From Gaiellasilicea sp963850995 (GTDB lineage Bacteria > Actinomycetota > Thermoleophilia > Gaiellales > Gaiellaceae), in assembly GCA_963850995.1 (NCBI GenBank), contig CAWKNQ010000026.1:100918-164917 (forward strand): a DNA stretch of 64,000 bases, given 5' to 3'. The translations under genes were made by a program, and so were the position numbers. Below are positions 24,646 through 31,868 of this stretch, in pieces. Under the pieces are notes generated by a model, which saw only the letters and a list, made by a program, of their open reading frames with translations, made no database searches and was not told where the DNA came from. Position 1 is the stretch's first letter. Each line of letters starts with the position of its first letter.

Positions 24646-24986
24646 GCGACGGCGGTTCGCTCGAGGCGGTAGAGCGGGTGGTCAGCGGGGGCGGCGAGGC
24701 CGACGAGGTGCTGCGGAGCGTCGTCGCGATCCTCTACGTACGGCTTCGTCGGTTCGTCCGGATCAGCTTCGTCGAGAACGACCAGCTCGTCTCAGGTCCG
24801 GCGGCGGGCGAGGAGGCCCCGACGACCGCGTTCCCGATCGCCTACCAGGGCAGGCGCGTCGCCGACCTCGAGGTGGCCGGCGAGCTCTCCCAGGACGATC
24901 GTGCGCTCCTAGAGCGCGTCGCCGCTCTCGTCTCCCCGTACGCCCTGGTCGGCTGGGACACCGGCGGCGAGGAGTGGGCGCCCTAG
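24642..24986 (+). CDS. Small GAF-like domain protein
   Basis: A 114-residue protein starting at GTG 24642 in a GTGA overlap with the thioesterase gene. The pattern (VVAILYVRLRRFVRISFVEND, strands around FPIAYQGRRVADLEVAG, then DDRALLERVAALVSPYALVG) resembles a minimal GAF domain: a helix, a small sheet and a closing helix. There is no output domain. Family members often sense small ligands or redox state, but no ligand-binding residues can be read with confidence. It ends just before a strong hairpin. Confidence 0.65.
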   Translation: MSDGGSLEAVERVVSGGGEADEVLRSVVAILYVRLRRFVRISFVENDQLVSGPAAGEEAPTTAFPIAYQGRRVADLEVAGELSQDDRALLERVAALVSPYALVGWDTGGEEWAP

Positions 24987-25001
24987 AGCGCAATGGCCGA
25001 G

Positions 25002-25035
25002 CGCCCGTCCCGAGCGCCGTGACTCGGGACGGGCG
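25002..25035 (+). terminator. Hairpin terminator after the manB operon
   Basis: A perfect 13-bp stem, CGCCCGTCCCGAG (25002-25014) with CTCGGGACGGGCG (25023-25035) and an 8-base loop, starting 15 bases after the GAF-like gene. It separates the manB operon from the two-component locus. Confidence 0.75.
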
Positions 25036-25090
25036 GCTCCAGCTTCGTGCGACCCCTCTCCCCGGAGACACGTTGTAGCCGCTCCCGTGT

Positions 25091-25171
25091 CCGGCTCCCT
25101 CCCTCGAAGGGGGGAGCCGGCCACCCGATCGGGTGGTGTTCTTAGGACGCTCTTACCTCCGTCCGCACAAT
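25091..25171 (+). promoter_or_regulatory. Promoter region of the response regulator with palindrome and 11-bp direct repeat
   Basis: Three elements in order. A hairpin at 25091-25120 (9-bp stem). A perfect 16-base palindrome CCACCCGATCGGGTGG at 25121-25136. An OmpR-type direct repeat, TCTTAG at 25140-25145 and TCTTAC at 25151-25156, 11 bases apart. CACAAT at 25166-25171 could be a -10; transcription would then begin at about 25178 and the mRNA from ATG 25179 would be leaderless. The same direct repeat occurs at 27189 and 29598, so this is likely autoregulation. Confidence 0.6.
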
Positions 25172-25178
25172 GTGCGTC

Positions 25179-25853
25179 ATGAAGGTTCTCGTCGTCGACG
25201 ACGAGCCCGCCGTCCGGGACTCGCTCCGCCGGGCCCTCCAGCTGGAGGGCTACGAGGTCGAGCTCGCAGGCGACGGTCTCGAGGCGTTGGAGCGGCTGGC
25301 GTCGGCCGACGGCGTCGACGCGCTCCTGCTCGACGTGTCGATGCCGCGGCTCGACGGGCTCGAGACGTGCCGCCGCCTGCGTCGCGACGGCAACGCGCTG
25401 CCGGTGCTGATGCTCACGGCCCGCGACGCCGTCAGCGACCGGGTCGCGGGCCTCGACGCGGGCGCCGACGACTACGTCGTCAAGCCGTTCGCGCTGGAGG
25501 AGCTGCTCGCCCGCCTGCGGGCGCTCCTGCGCCGGGTCTCGTCGGCGGAGGGAGACGCGCTTCGGTTTGCCGATCTCACCCTCGACACGGGCACGCGGCA
25601 GGTGGAGCGCGGCGGCGACCCGATCGAGCTGACGCGGACCGAGTTTGCGCTGCTCGAGCTCTTCCTGCTCAACCCGCGCCAGGTGCTGACGCGGTCGGTG
25701 ATCTTCGAGCGGGTCTGGGGCTACGACTTCGGCTTCGGCTCGAACTCGCTCGACGTCTACATCGGCTACCTGCGCCGCAAGACCGAGCAGGGCGGCAAGC
25801 CTCGGTTGATCCAGACCATCCGCGGCGTCGGTTATGCACTGCGCGAGGCCTAG
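25179..25853 (+). CDS. OmpR/MprA-family response regulator
   Basis: About 224 residues. Receiver domain (1-120): acidic DDEP pocket, phospho-acceptor Asp in LLLDVSMPRLDG, the conserved Thr in LMLTARD and Lys in YVVKPFALEE. The C-terminal winged-helix domain has LTRTEFALLELFLLNP, RQVLTRSVIFERVWGYD and IRGVGYALREA. It is followed with no gap by its histidine kinase. ATG 25179 gives the usual MKVLVVDDEP start; ATG 25170 is in frame but falls in the probable -10. Its likely targets are the 11-bp direct repeats in front of itself, the ABC permease gene and the secreted protein gene. Confidence 0.92.
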   Translation: MKVLVVDDEPAVRDSLRRALQLEGYEVELAGDGLEALERLASADGVDALLLDVSMPRLDGLETCRRLRRDGNALPVLMLTARDAVSDRVAGLDAGADDYVVKPFALEELLARLRALLRRVSSAEGDALRFADLTLDTGTRQVERGGDPIELTRTEFALLELFLLNPRQVLTRSVIFERVWGYDFGFGSNSLDVYIGYLRRKTEQGGKPRLIQTIRGVGYALREA

Positions 25854-27194
25854 ATGAGCTTCCGTACCCGTCTCACGCTCGCCGCGGCCGCCGCGGTGGC
25901 AATCGCGGTCGTCGCCGCCTCGGCGATCACGTACGCACTCGTCCGCAACGAGCTGCGGGACGGCGTCGACGAGACGCTGCAGCGGCGGGCCGAGGCCCTG
26001 CCCGCCCTGCGTATCCTCGGCGATCCAGAGGGTGGCCAGTTCCTCGGCATTCCGCCGGAGCGCTTCGGCGGCCCCGCAGTCCTCACCCAGCTCGTCGACG
26101 AAGCGGGGCAGCCGATCGTGCCGCCGGGCGGGGAGACCATTCCCGTGTCGGGAAGGGCGCGCGCCGCGGCGACCGGAGTGATCGATCAGCCGTTCTACGA
26201 GGATGCGCGTGTCGAGGGAACGCACCTCCGCGTCCTCACGGTCCCTCTGGCGACCCCCGGCTACGCGCTCCAGGTTGCCCGCTCGCTCGAGGAAGTCGAC
26301 GACGCGCTCGCGCGGATCCGGCGCTTCCTGATCGTGATCGCGCTCGCCGGGATCGGCCTCGCCGCCGCGCTCGGGCTCGTCGTCGCCCAGGCCGTGCTCG
26401 CCCCCGTGCAGCGCCTGACGCGCGCGGCGGAGGACGTCTCGGAGACCCGCGACCTCTCGCAGCGGATCGACGCCGAGGGATCGGACGAGCTGTCGCGGCT
26501 CGCCGCCACCTTCAACACGATGCTCGGGGCGCTCGAGGAGTCGGCACAGGCTCAGCGCCGGCTCGTCTCCGACGCTTCCCACGAGCTGCGGACGCCCCTG
26601 ACGAGCCTGCGCACGAACATCGAGGTGCTCGCGCGCGACCAGGCGCTTCCTCCGGGAGACCGGGAGCTGCTGCTCCGGGACGTGACCGAGCAGCTGACGC
26701 AGATGACCGCGCTGATCTCGGAGCTGGTCGAGCTCGCGCGCGGCGACCAGACGCCGGCGGAGCCCGAGGACGTGCGGCTCGACCTCGTCACCGCGGAGGC
26801 GATCGAGCACATGCGCCGCAACCGGCCGGGCGTCTCGTTCAAGCCCGACCTCGACGAGTCGATGATCCGCGGCGTCCCGGGGACGATCGAGCGGGCCGTC
26901 ACGAACCTGCTCGACAACGCGGCGAAGTGGAGCCCGCCCGACGGCCAGATCGAGGTGACGGTCCGAGGCGGCGAGCTGACCGTGCGCGACCACGGGCCGG
27001 GTATCGACGCGGACGACCTCCCGCACGTCTTCGACCGCTTCTACCGCGCCCCCGCGGCCCGGGGCCTGCCCGGCTCGGGCCTCGGTCTCGCGATCGTGCG
27101 CCAGGTGGCCGAGGCGCACGGCGGCACGGTCACCGCCGAGGCGGCCGAGGGGGGCGGCACGCTCATGCGGCTGACGCTGCTCGCCAAGTCTTAG
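25854..27194 (+). CDS. Sensor histidine kinase with HAMP domain (MprB type)
   Basis: A 446-residue kinase that starts immediately after the response regulator stop. Membrane helix (about residues 8-28), an extracytoplasmic sensor of about 130 residues, second helix (about 158-182), HAMP (VLAPVQRLTRAAEDVSETRD), HisKA with the phospho-His in VSDASHELRTPLTSL, and HATPase with NLLDNAAKWSP, DHGPGI and GSGLGLAIV. The location by an ABC exporter-like pair and an HtrA protease suggests it senses cell-envelope stress. Its stop codon TAG lies inside the first half of the next regulatory repeat. Confidence 0.92.
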   Translation: MSFRTRLTLAAAAAVAIAVVAASAITYALVRNELRDGVDETLQRRAEALPALRILGDPEGGQFLGIPPERFGGPAVLTQLVDEAGQPIVPPGGETIPVSGRARAAATGVIDQPFYEDARVEGTHLRVLTVPLATPGYALQVARSLEEVDDALARIRRFLIVIALAGIGLAAALGLVVAQAVLAPVQRLTRAAEDVSETRDLSQRIDAEGSDELSRLAATFNTMLGALEESAQAQRRLVSDASHELRTPLTSLRTNIEVLARDQALPPGDRELLLRDVTEQLTQMTALISELVELARGDQTPAEPEDVRLDLVTAEAIEHMRRNRPGVSFKPDLDESMIRGVPGTIERAVTNLLDNAAKWSPPDGQIEVTVRGGELTVRDHGPGIDADDLPHVFDRFYRAPAARGLPGSGLGLAIVRQVAEAHGGTVTAEAAEGGGTLMRLTLLAKS

Positions 27195-27205
27195 CCGGCT
27201 CTTAG
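27189..27205 (+). promoter_or_regulatory. Response-regulator direct repeat before the ABC permease gene
   Basis: TCTTAG at 27189-27194 and TCTTAG at 27200-27205, exactly 11 bases apart, 24 bases upstream of the GTG start at 27229. Both half-sites are perfect matches to each other. TTCGAT at 27217-27222 is a possible -10. Confidence 0.6.
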
Positions 27206-27228
27206 ACACGGCGTGGTTCGATGCGACC

Positions 27229-28890
27229 GTGTTCTACCTGCGGTACCTCGGCTCGGAGCTCGGGCGCCGGCCCGGCCGGACGGTCCTGACGCTGCTCGGG
27301 CTCGCCCTCGGCGTCGGCCTCGTGATCGCGATCGCGAGCCTGTCGAAGGGCCTCGACGAGGCGCAGAGCGCGACGCTCGACCCGCTGGCGGCGATCGGCA
27401 CGGACCTGACCGTGACGCGCGCGGCCCCGGAGGGAGGCGGACCCTTCGGCGGCGGCGGGCGCGACGTCGTCGAGGCGAATCAGGCCGTGATCACCGACCT
27501 CTCCAAGCTGGGCAAGCCGGGCGAGCAGTTCGTCCACGACTTCTTCCTCCCGGGCTCGCAGCTCACCTTCACCGAAGAGCAGGCGGCCGGCATCGCCGAG
27601 CTGGACGGCGTCGCCGCGGTCTCGGCCGGGCTCACGCTCCAGGCGGTGCACCAGGAGGGCAAGGTGCCGAAGATCGTCGCCCGCATCCAGACCGGCGGCG
27701 ACCGAATCGACGTGACTCGGGCGATCGCGCCGCCGACGGCGGCGGAGCAGGCGCAGATCCAGGAGTGCCTCGCGAAGCTCGGCGTCACGCTGCCGCAGGC
27801 GCGGCAGGGCGGTGCGCGCGGCGCGAATCCCGGCGGCCTCGGCGGCGGGCAGGGTGGCGATCGTGCCGCCAATCCGGGCGCGTTCGCACAGTGCCTGCCC
27901 GAGCGCATGCAGCGCTTCCGCGCCTCGATCACGACGCCGCGGGAGACGCTGCAGCAGGTCCTCGACCCGCCGCAGACCGACATCAAGAGCGAGTCGTACA
28001 CGATCGGCGGCGTGCAGCTGGGCGATCCCACCACCGGGCTCGTCACCGCTTCCCAGGTCAGCGCGGGCCGGTATCTGAAGGGCGGCCGCGAGGCGCTCGT
28101 CTCCACGACCTACGCCGCCCGGAAGTCGCTGAAGGTGGGGTCGAAGGTCGACCTGAACGGCACGACCTTCACGGTCGTCGGGCTCGTCAAGCCGCCGCTG
28201 GGCGGTCAGGGGATGGACGTCTACCTCCCGCTCGCGCAGCTCCAGAAGCTCTCCGGCCAGAACGGCCTCGTAAACGTCGTGCTCGTGCGCGCCGACGACA
28301 GCGACTCCGTGGCCGCGGTCGAGCAGACGATCACGTCGACGTACGGGCAGGCGGAGGTCGCGAGCGCGAAGCAGGTCGCCGGCACGATCAGCGGCTCTCT
28401 CGTCGACGCCGCGAACCTCTCTCGCAGCCTCGGCCTCGCGCTCTCCATCGTCGCCGCGGTGTCGGCCTTCCTGCTCGCCGCGTTGCTCGCGCTCTCCTCC
28501 GTCGGCAAGCGCGTGCGCGAGCTCGGAACGCTGAAGGCGCTCGGCTGGACGCAGGGGAAGGTCGTGCGGCAGGTCGCCGGTGAGTCGCTTGCACAGGGCG
28601 TGCTCGGCGGTGTCCTCGGCGTCGCGCTCGGCGTCGGCGTCGCGCTCCTGATCGGCCTCTTCGGGCCGACGCTCACCGCCAGCTCCACCACCGCGGGCGA
28701 CAGCCTGTTCGGCGTCGAGCAGGCGGCTCGGACCGCCTCGGAGACCATCTCGCTGTCGGCGCCGGTCGGCCTCCCGATCGTGCTGGGCGGCTTCTGCCTC
28801 GCCGTCGTCGGCGGGCTTCTCGCCGGTGCCGCCGGCGCCCTCCGTGCCGCCCGCCTCCGTCCCGCCGATGCCCTGAGGACGGTCGAATGA
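27229..28890 (+). CDS. MacB/FtsX-type ABC transporter permease
   Basis: A 553-residue permease. N-terminal membrane helix (VLTLLGLALGVGLVIAIASL), a large extracytoplasmic MacB-PCD-like domain (about 45-380) with a Gly/Asn/Gln-rich loop, then three C-terminal helices of an FtsX domain (about 390-550) with RVRELGTLKALGWTQGKV, the motif that couples to the ATPase. Such pairs move lipoproteins, peptides or toxins, or act as mechanotransmission devices. Start GTG 27229; the stop overlaps the ATPase start (ATGA). Confidence 0.9.
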   Translation: MFYLRYLGSELGRRPGRTVLTLLGLALGVGLVIAIASLSKGLDEAQSATLDPLAAIGTDLTVTRAAPEGGGPFGGGGRDVVEANQAVITDLSKLGKPGEQFVHDFFLPGSQLTFTEEQAAGIAELDGVAAVSAGLTLQAVHQEGKVPKIVARIQTGGDRIDVTRAIAPPTAAEQAQIQECLAKLGVTLPQARQGGARGANPGGLGGGQGGDRAANPGAFAQCLPERMQRFRASITTPRETLQQVLDPPQTDIKSESYTIGGVQLGDPTTGLVTASQVSAGRYLKGGREALVSTTYAARKSLKVGSKVDLNGTTFTVVGLVKPPLGGQGMDVYLPLAQLQKLSGQNGLVNVVLVRADDSDSVAAVEQTITSTYGQAEVASAKQVAGTISGSLVDAANLSRSLGLALSIVAAVSAFLLAALLALSSVGKRVRELGTLKALGWTQGKVVRQVAGESLAQGVLGGVLGVALGVGVALLIGLFGPTLTASSTTAGDSLFGVEQAARTASETISLSAPVGLPIVLGGFCLAVVGGLLAGAAGALRAARLRPADALRTVE

Positions 28891-29603
28891 GCCAGTACGA
28901 GCTCTCGGGAGTGGGCAAGGCGTTCAACCGTGGGTCGCTCGTGATCAACGCCCTTCAGGGGATCGACCTGAGCATCGAGCCCGGCGAGCTGGTCGCTCTC
29001 GAGGGACCGAGCGGCTCGGGGAAGACGACGCTCCTCCAATTGCTCGGGGCGCTCGACCGGCCCTCCAACGGGACCGTTCTCTTCGAGGGCCGCGATCTCG
29101 CCCGGCTGCGCGACCGCGACCTCGCCGAGCTCAGGCTGCGCTCGTTCGGGTTCGTCTTCCAGCAGTTCAACCTCATCCCAACCCTGACGGCGCTCGAGAA
29201 CGTCCAGGCGAAGCTGGCCCCGGCCGGTTTCTCCAGCGACGAGTCGAAGCACCGTGCGGAGGAGCTGCTCGCCGAAGTCGGGCTCGCCCAGCGGGCCACG
29301 CATCTCCCCTCGCACCTCTCGGGTGGCGAGCAGCAGCGGGTCTCGATCGCCCGCGCGCTCTCGGTCGAGCCAAGGGTGATCCTCGCCGACGAGCCAACCG
29401 GCAATCTCGACACGACCACCGGCACCGAGATCGTCGAGATCCTGTCCGGTCTCGCCGCGGAGCGCGGCACCACCGTGATCGTCGCGACGCACGACGCCGC
29501 GCTGGCCTCGCGCGCCCAACGCCGGCTCGGGCTTCGGGACGGCCGAATCGTCGTCGCCGAGCGCCCGTCCGAGGACGCCGTCGGCGCTGGAGCGAGTTCT
29601 TAG
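28887..29603 (+). CDS. LolD/MacB-type ABC transporter ATP-binding protein
   Basis: A 238-residue ATPase with Walker A GPSGSGKTTLLQ, Q-loop FVFQQFNLIPTL, signature LSGGEQQRVSIARALS, Walker B VILADEPTGNLD and H-loop IVATHD. Together with the permease in the preceding gene (ATGA overlap) it would form a 2+2 type VII ABC system. The last codon and stop lie inside the TCTTAG half-site of the next regulatory repeat. Confidence 0.94.
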   Translation: MSQYELSGVGKAFNRGSLVINALQGIDLSIEPGELVALEGPSGSGKTTLLQLLGALDRPSNGTVLFEGRDLARLRDRDLAELRLRSFGFVFQQFNLIPTLTALENVQAKLAPAGFSSDESKHRAEELLAEVGLAQRATHLPSHLSGGEQQRVSIARALSVEPRVILADEPTGNLDTTTGTEIVEILSGLAAERGTTVIVATHDAALASRAQRRLGLRDGRIVVAERPSEDAVGAGASS

Positions 29604-29648
29604 GAACTTCTTGGACTCCTTTCAGGGAGCGCTTAGGACGCCCTGGTC
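29598..29648 (+). promoter_or_regulatory. Response-regulator repeats before the secreted protein gene
   Basis: TCTTAG (29598-29603) and TCTTGG (29609-29614) with 11-base period, then a weaker copy CTTAG at 29632-29636 with CTGGT 11 bases further. The region is only 84 bases long and also contains GAGAGGAG before the ATG at 29688. Confidence 0.55.
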
Positions 29649-29687
29649 AACTGGGAGCGTCAAAGCACTCGCGAGAGGAGCGATCAG

Positions 29688-30347
29688 ATGAAGAAGAACC
29701 TCAAGCTCAAGGTCGCAGGCGGCACGGTGGCACTGGCGGCGGTGCTCGGCGGCGGGGCCGCGGTCGCTGCCGACAAGCTCTCGCCGAAGGAGGAGAGCGA
29801 CGCGATCGTCGCCGACGTGGCGAAGCAGCTCGGTCTCGACACGGCGAAGGTCGAATCCGCGATCGAGCAGGCGCTCGAGAACCGGGTCGACGCGGCCGTC
29901 GCGGCCGGCCGGCTCACGGAGGCGCAGGGCGAAGAGCTGAAGGAGCGGATTGCGTCGGGCGACCTGCCGCTTCTCGGCGTCGGCCCCGGCCGCGTTCATC
30001 ACGGCCACTTCTTCGGCGGCCTCGAGGCCGCCGCCGACTACCTCGGCGTCACCGACACCGAGCTGCGCGAGCAACTGCACGACGGCTCGAGCCTCGCGGA
30101 GATCGCCGAGGCCGAGGGCAAGACGGTCGACGGGCTCGTCAACGCTCTCGTCGCCGCCGCCAAGGCCGACCTGGCCGACGCGGTCAAGGCCGGCCGTCTG
30201 ACCGACGCGCAGCGCGACCAGCTCGAGGCAGACCTCTCCGATCGGATCCGCTCGTTCGTCGAGCGCGAGCCCGGTCTCCGCGGGCCGCACGGCCCCGGCG
30301 GCTTCGGCGCGTTCCGCTCCTTTGGCGGCCCACCCCCGGCCGCCTGA
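29688..30347 (+). CDS. Secreted helical protein with repeated three-helix units
   Basis: A 219-residue exported protein. Signal peptide (first 28 residues: LKVAGGTVALAAVLGGGAAVAA). The mature part is built of similar helical units: VADVAKQLGLDTAKVESAIEQ followed by AGRLTEAQGEELKERI, and later YLGVTDTELREQLHDG, GLVNALVAAAKADLADAVKAG and GRLTDAQRDQLEADLSDRI. This LTD/EAQ pattern resembles YckD-like and other small envelope proteins. A His/Gly-rich linker (HHGHFFGG) separates the units and a Gly/Pro/Phe tail ends it. Its position behind the response-regulator repeats makes it a likely regulated output of the two-component system. Confidence 0.8.
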   Translation: MKKNLKLKVAGGTVALAAVLGGGAAVAADKLSPKEESDAIVADVAKQLGLDTAKVESAIEQALENRVDAAVAAGRLTEAQGEELKERIASGDLPLLGVGPGRVHHGHFFGGLEAAADYLGVTDTELREQLHDGSSLAEIAEAEGKTVDGLVNALVAAAKADLADAVKAGRLTDAQRDQLEADLSDRIRSFVEREPGLRGPHGPGGFGAFRSFGGPPPAA

Positions 30348-30356
30348 TCCCCACTG

Positions 30357-30382
30357 CCCCGGTCCGTCACCACGGGCCGGGG
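30357..30382 (+). terminator. Intercistronic hairpin before htrA
   Basis: An 11-bp stem with one G-T pair (30357-30367 with 30372-30382, loop of 4), 9 bases after the secreted protein's stop. No U-run follows, so it may be a partial terminator or an mRNA stabiliser between the gene and htrA. Confidence 0.55.
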
Positions 30383-30410
30383 CGGTCGAACTCTCACCAG
30401 AAAGGAAACG

Positions 30411-31487
30411 ATGAACCTCAGGAATCACAAAGCCACGCTCGCCGCAGCGACGACGAGCGCGGCACTCCTCGGCGCCGGCGGCGTCGCGGCCGGCTATGCG
30501 GCCTTCGGCTCGGACAGCGTCGCGACCGTCCCTCAGGTAACAGTCGTCGGCGCTCAGCAGGCGGCCAGCTCGAACGAGCTCTCCGTCGCCGATGTCTACA
30601 AGCGCAGCGCCGACTCCGTCGTCGAGATCACGGTCTCCTCGCGGGCCGCACAGTCACCGATGGGCGGCGGCGGCACCCAGCAGGCGCAGGGCTCCGGCTT
30701 CGTCTACGACAGCAAGGGTCACGTGATCACGAACCAGCACGTCGTCGACGGCGCCTCCTCGGCGCGGGTGACCTTCTCGAACGGCAAGTCGTACAGCGCG
30801 ACCGTCGTCGGAACCGATCCCTCGACCGACCTCGCTGTCCTCAAGGTCGACGCGCCCGCGTCGGTGCTCGACCCGCTCTCGCTTGCCGACTCGTCGAAGC
30901 TCGAGGTCGGCAACGGCGTCGTTGCGATCGGTAGCCCGTTCGGGCTCGAGCAGACCGTCACGACCGGGATCGTCAGCGCCCTGCACCGCCAGATCACCGC
31001 GCCGAACGACTACGCGATCGACGACGCGATCCAGACGGACGCCGCGATCAACCACGGCAACTCGGGCGGCCCGCTGCTCGACCTGAGCGGCCGCCTCATC
31101 GGCGTCAACGCCCAGATCGAGAGCGAGTCGGGCGGGAACGACGGCGTCGGCTTTGCAATCCCCTCGAACACCGTCGAGAAGATCGCCGACCAGCTGATCT
31201 CCGGCGGCTCGGTGCAGCACGCCTACCTCGGCGTGGCGCTCGAGGGAGTCAACGGCTCGGCGGGCGCACGCATCGGCGAGGTCCGGCCCGGCACGCCCGC
31301 CGCGAAGGCCGGCCTGAAGGCGGGCGACGTCGTCGTCAAGATCGACGGGACGAGCGTCGGCTCCTCCGACAAGCTCCGCAGCCTGATCGACGCGAAGCGC
31401 CCCGGCGACAAGGTGAAGCTGACCGTGCAGCGCGGCGGCGAGACGGTGACGCTCGACGTCACGCTCGGCACGCGCCCGTCCGCCTAG
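30411..31487 (+). CDS. htrA: HtrA/DegP-type serine protease with PDZ domain
   Basis: A 358-residue S1C protease: N-terminal signal anchor (about 11-30), Ser/Gln-rich linker, trypsin-like domain with His in VITNQHVVDG, Asp in DPSTDLAVLKVD and Ser in NHGNSGGPLLDL, then one PDZ domain (about 275-350; YLGVALEGVNG, RPGTPAAKAGLKAGDVVVKIDG seen in part). It degrades or refolds misfolded envelope proteins. A strong AGAAAGGA ribosome site precedes ATG 30411. Its place after the regulated secreted protein suggests co-regulation by the two-component system. Confidence 0.94.
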   Translation: MNLRNHKATLAAATTSAALLGAGGVAAGYAAFGSDSVATVPQVTVVGAQQAASSNELSVADVYKRSADSVVEITVSSRAAQSPMGGGGTQQAQGSGFVYDSKGHVITNQHVVDGASSARVTFSNGKSYSATVVGTDPSTDLAVLKVDAPASVLDPLSLADSSKLEVGNGVVAIGSPFGLEQTVTTGIVSALHRQITAPNDYAIDDAIQTDAAINHGNSGGPLLDLSGRLIGVNAQIESESGGNDGVGFAIPSNTVEKIADQLISGGSVQHAYLGVALEGVNGSAGARIGEVRPGTPAAKAGLKAGDVVVKIDGTSVGSSDKLRSLIDAKRPGDKVKLTVQRGGETVTLDVTLGTRPSA

Positions 31488-31490
31488 GAA

Positions 31491-31528
31491 GGCGAGAGGG
31501 CCCGCGGAACGGTCCGCGGGCCCTCGCC
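31491..31528. terminator. Strong bidirectional hairpin between htrA and a convergent gene
   Basis: GAGGGCCCGCGG (31496-31507) pairs perfectly with CCGCGGGCCCTC (31514-31525), extended by GGC/GCC. It sits 4 bases after htrA and 5 bases before the stop of the convergent gene, so it can serve both. Confidence 0.85.
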
Positions 31529-31532
31529 GTCG

Positions 31533-31811
31533 TCAGACGTTGTCGCGCGGCCTCTCGTCCGGGGCCGGCGCCTCTACGTCGTCGTCCCCGACGGTCACGG
31601 TGGGCGGCTCGGCCGCGCGTGCCGCCTCGGCCTGCGCTTCGAGGTCGTCGGGCGTCGGGGCAGCGGCGGGCGGCGGCGCGGCGGCCGTGTCCCGGGACGT
31701 GTCCGGAGCGCTGTACGAGCCCGCGGCGCCTGCTCGCGACCGGCGCTGGAGCAGCCACCAGCCGACACCCGCGATCACGATCACGATCACCAGCCACCAA
31801 AACCAGTTCAT
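31533..31811 (-). CDS. Small single-TM protein with acidic Pro/Ala tail
   Basis: A 92-residue protein with an N-terminal Trp-rich membrane helix (FWWLVIVIVIAGVGWWLL), a short basic stop-transfer (QRRSR), and a disordered Ala/Pro/Asp/Glu-rich cytoplasmic tail. ATG 31811 lies 57 bases downstream of the rel gene's stop on the same strand. No known domain; such proteins are often membrane adaptors. Confidence 0.7.
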   Translation of the reverse strand: MNWFWWLVIVIVIAGVGWWLLQRRSRAGAAGSYSAPDTSRDTAAAPPPAAAPTPDDLEAQAEAARAAEPPTVTVGDDDVEAPAPDERPRDNV

Positions 31812-31868
31812 TCGTCGATCCCCCTTGTGATCGTCTAACCGTCAGGAGCAGGGAGACTAACGCGTGGT

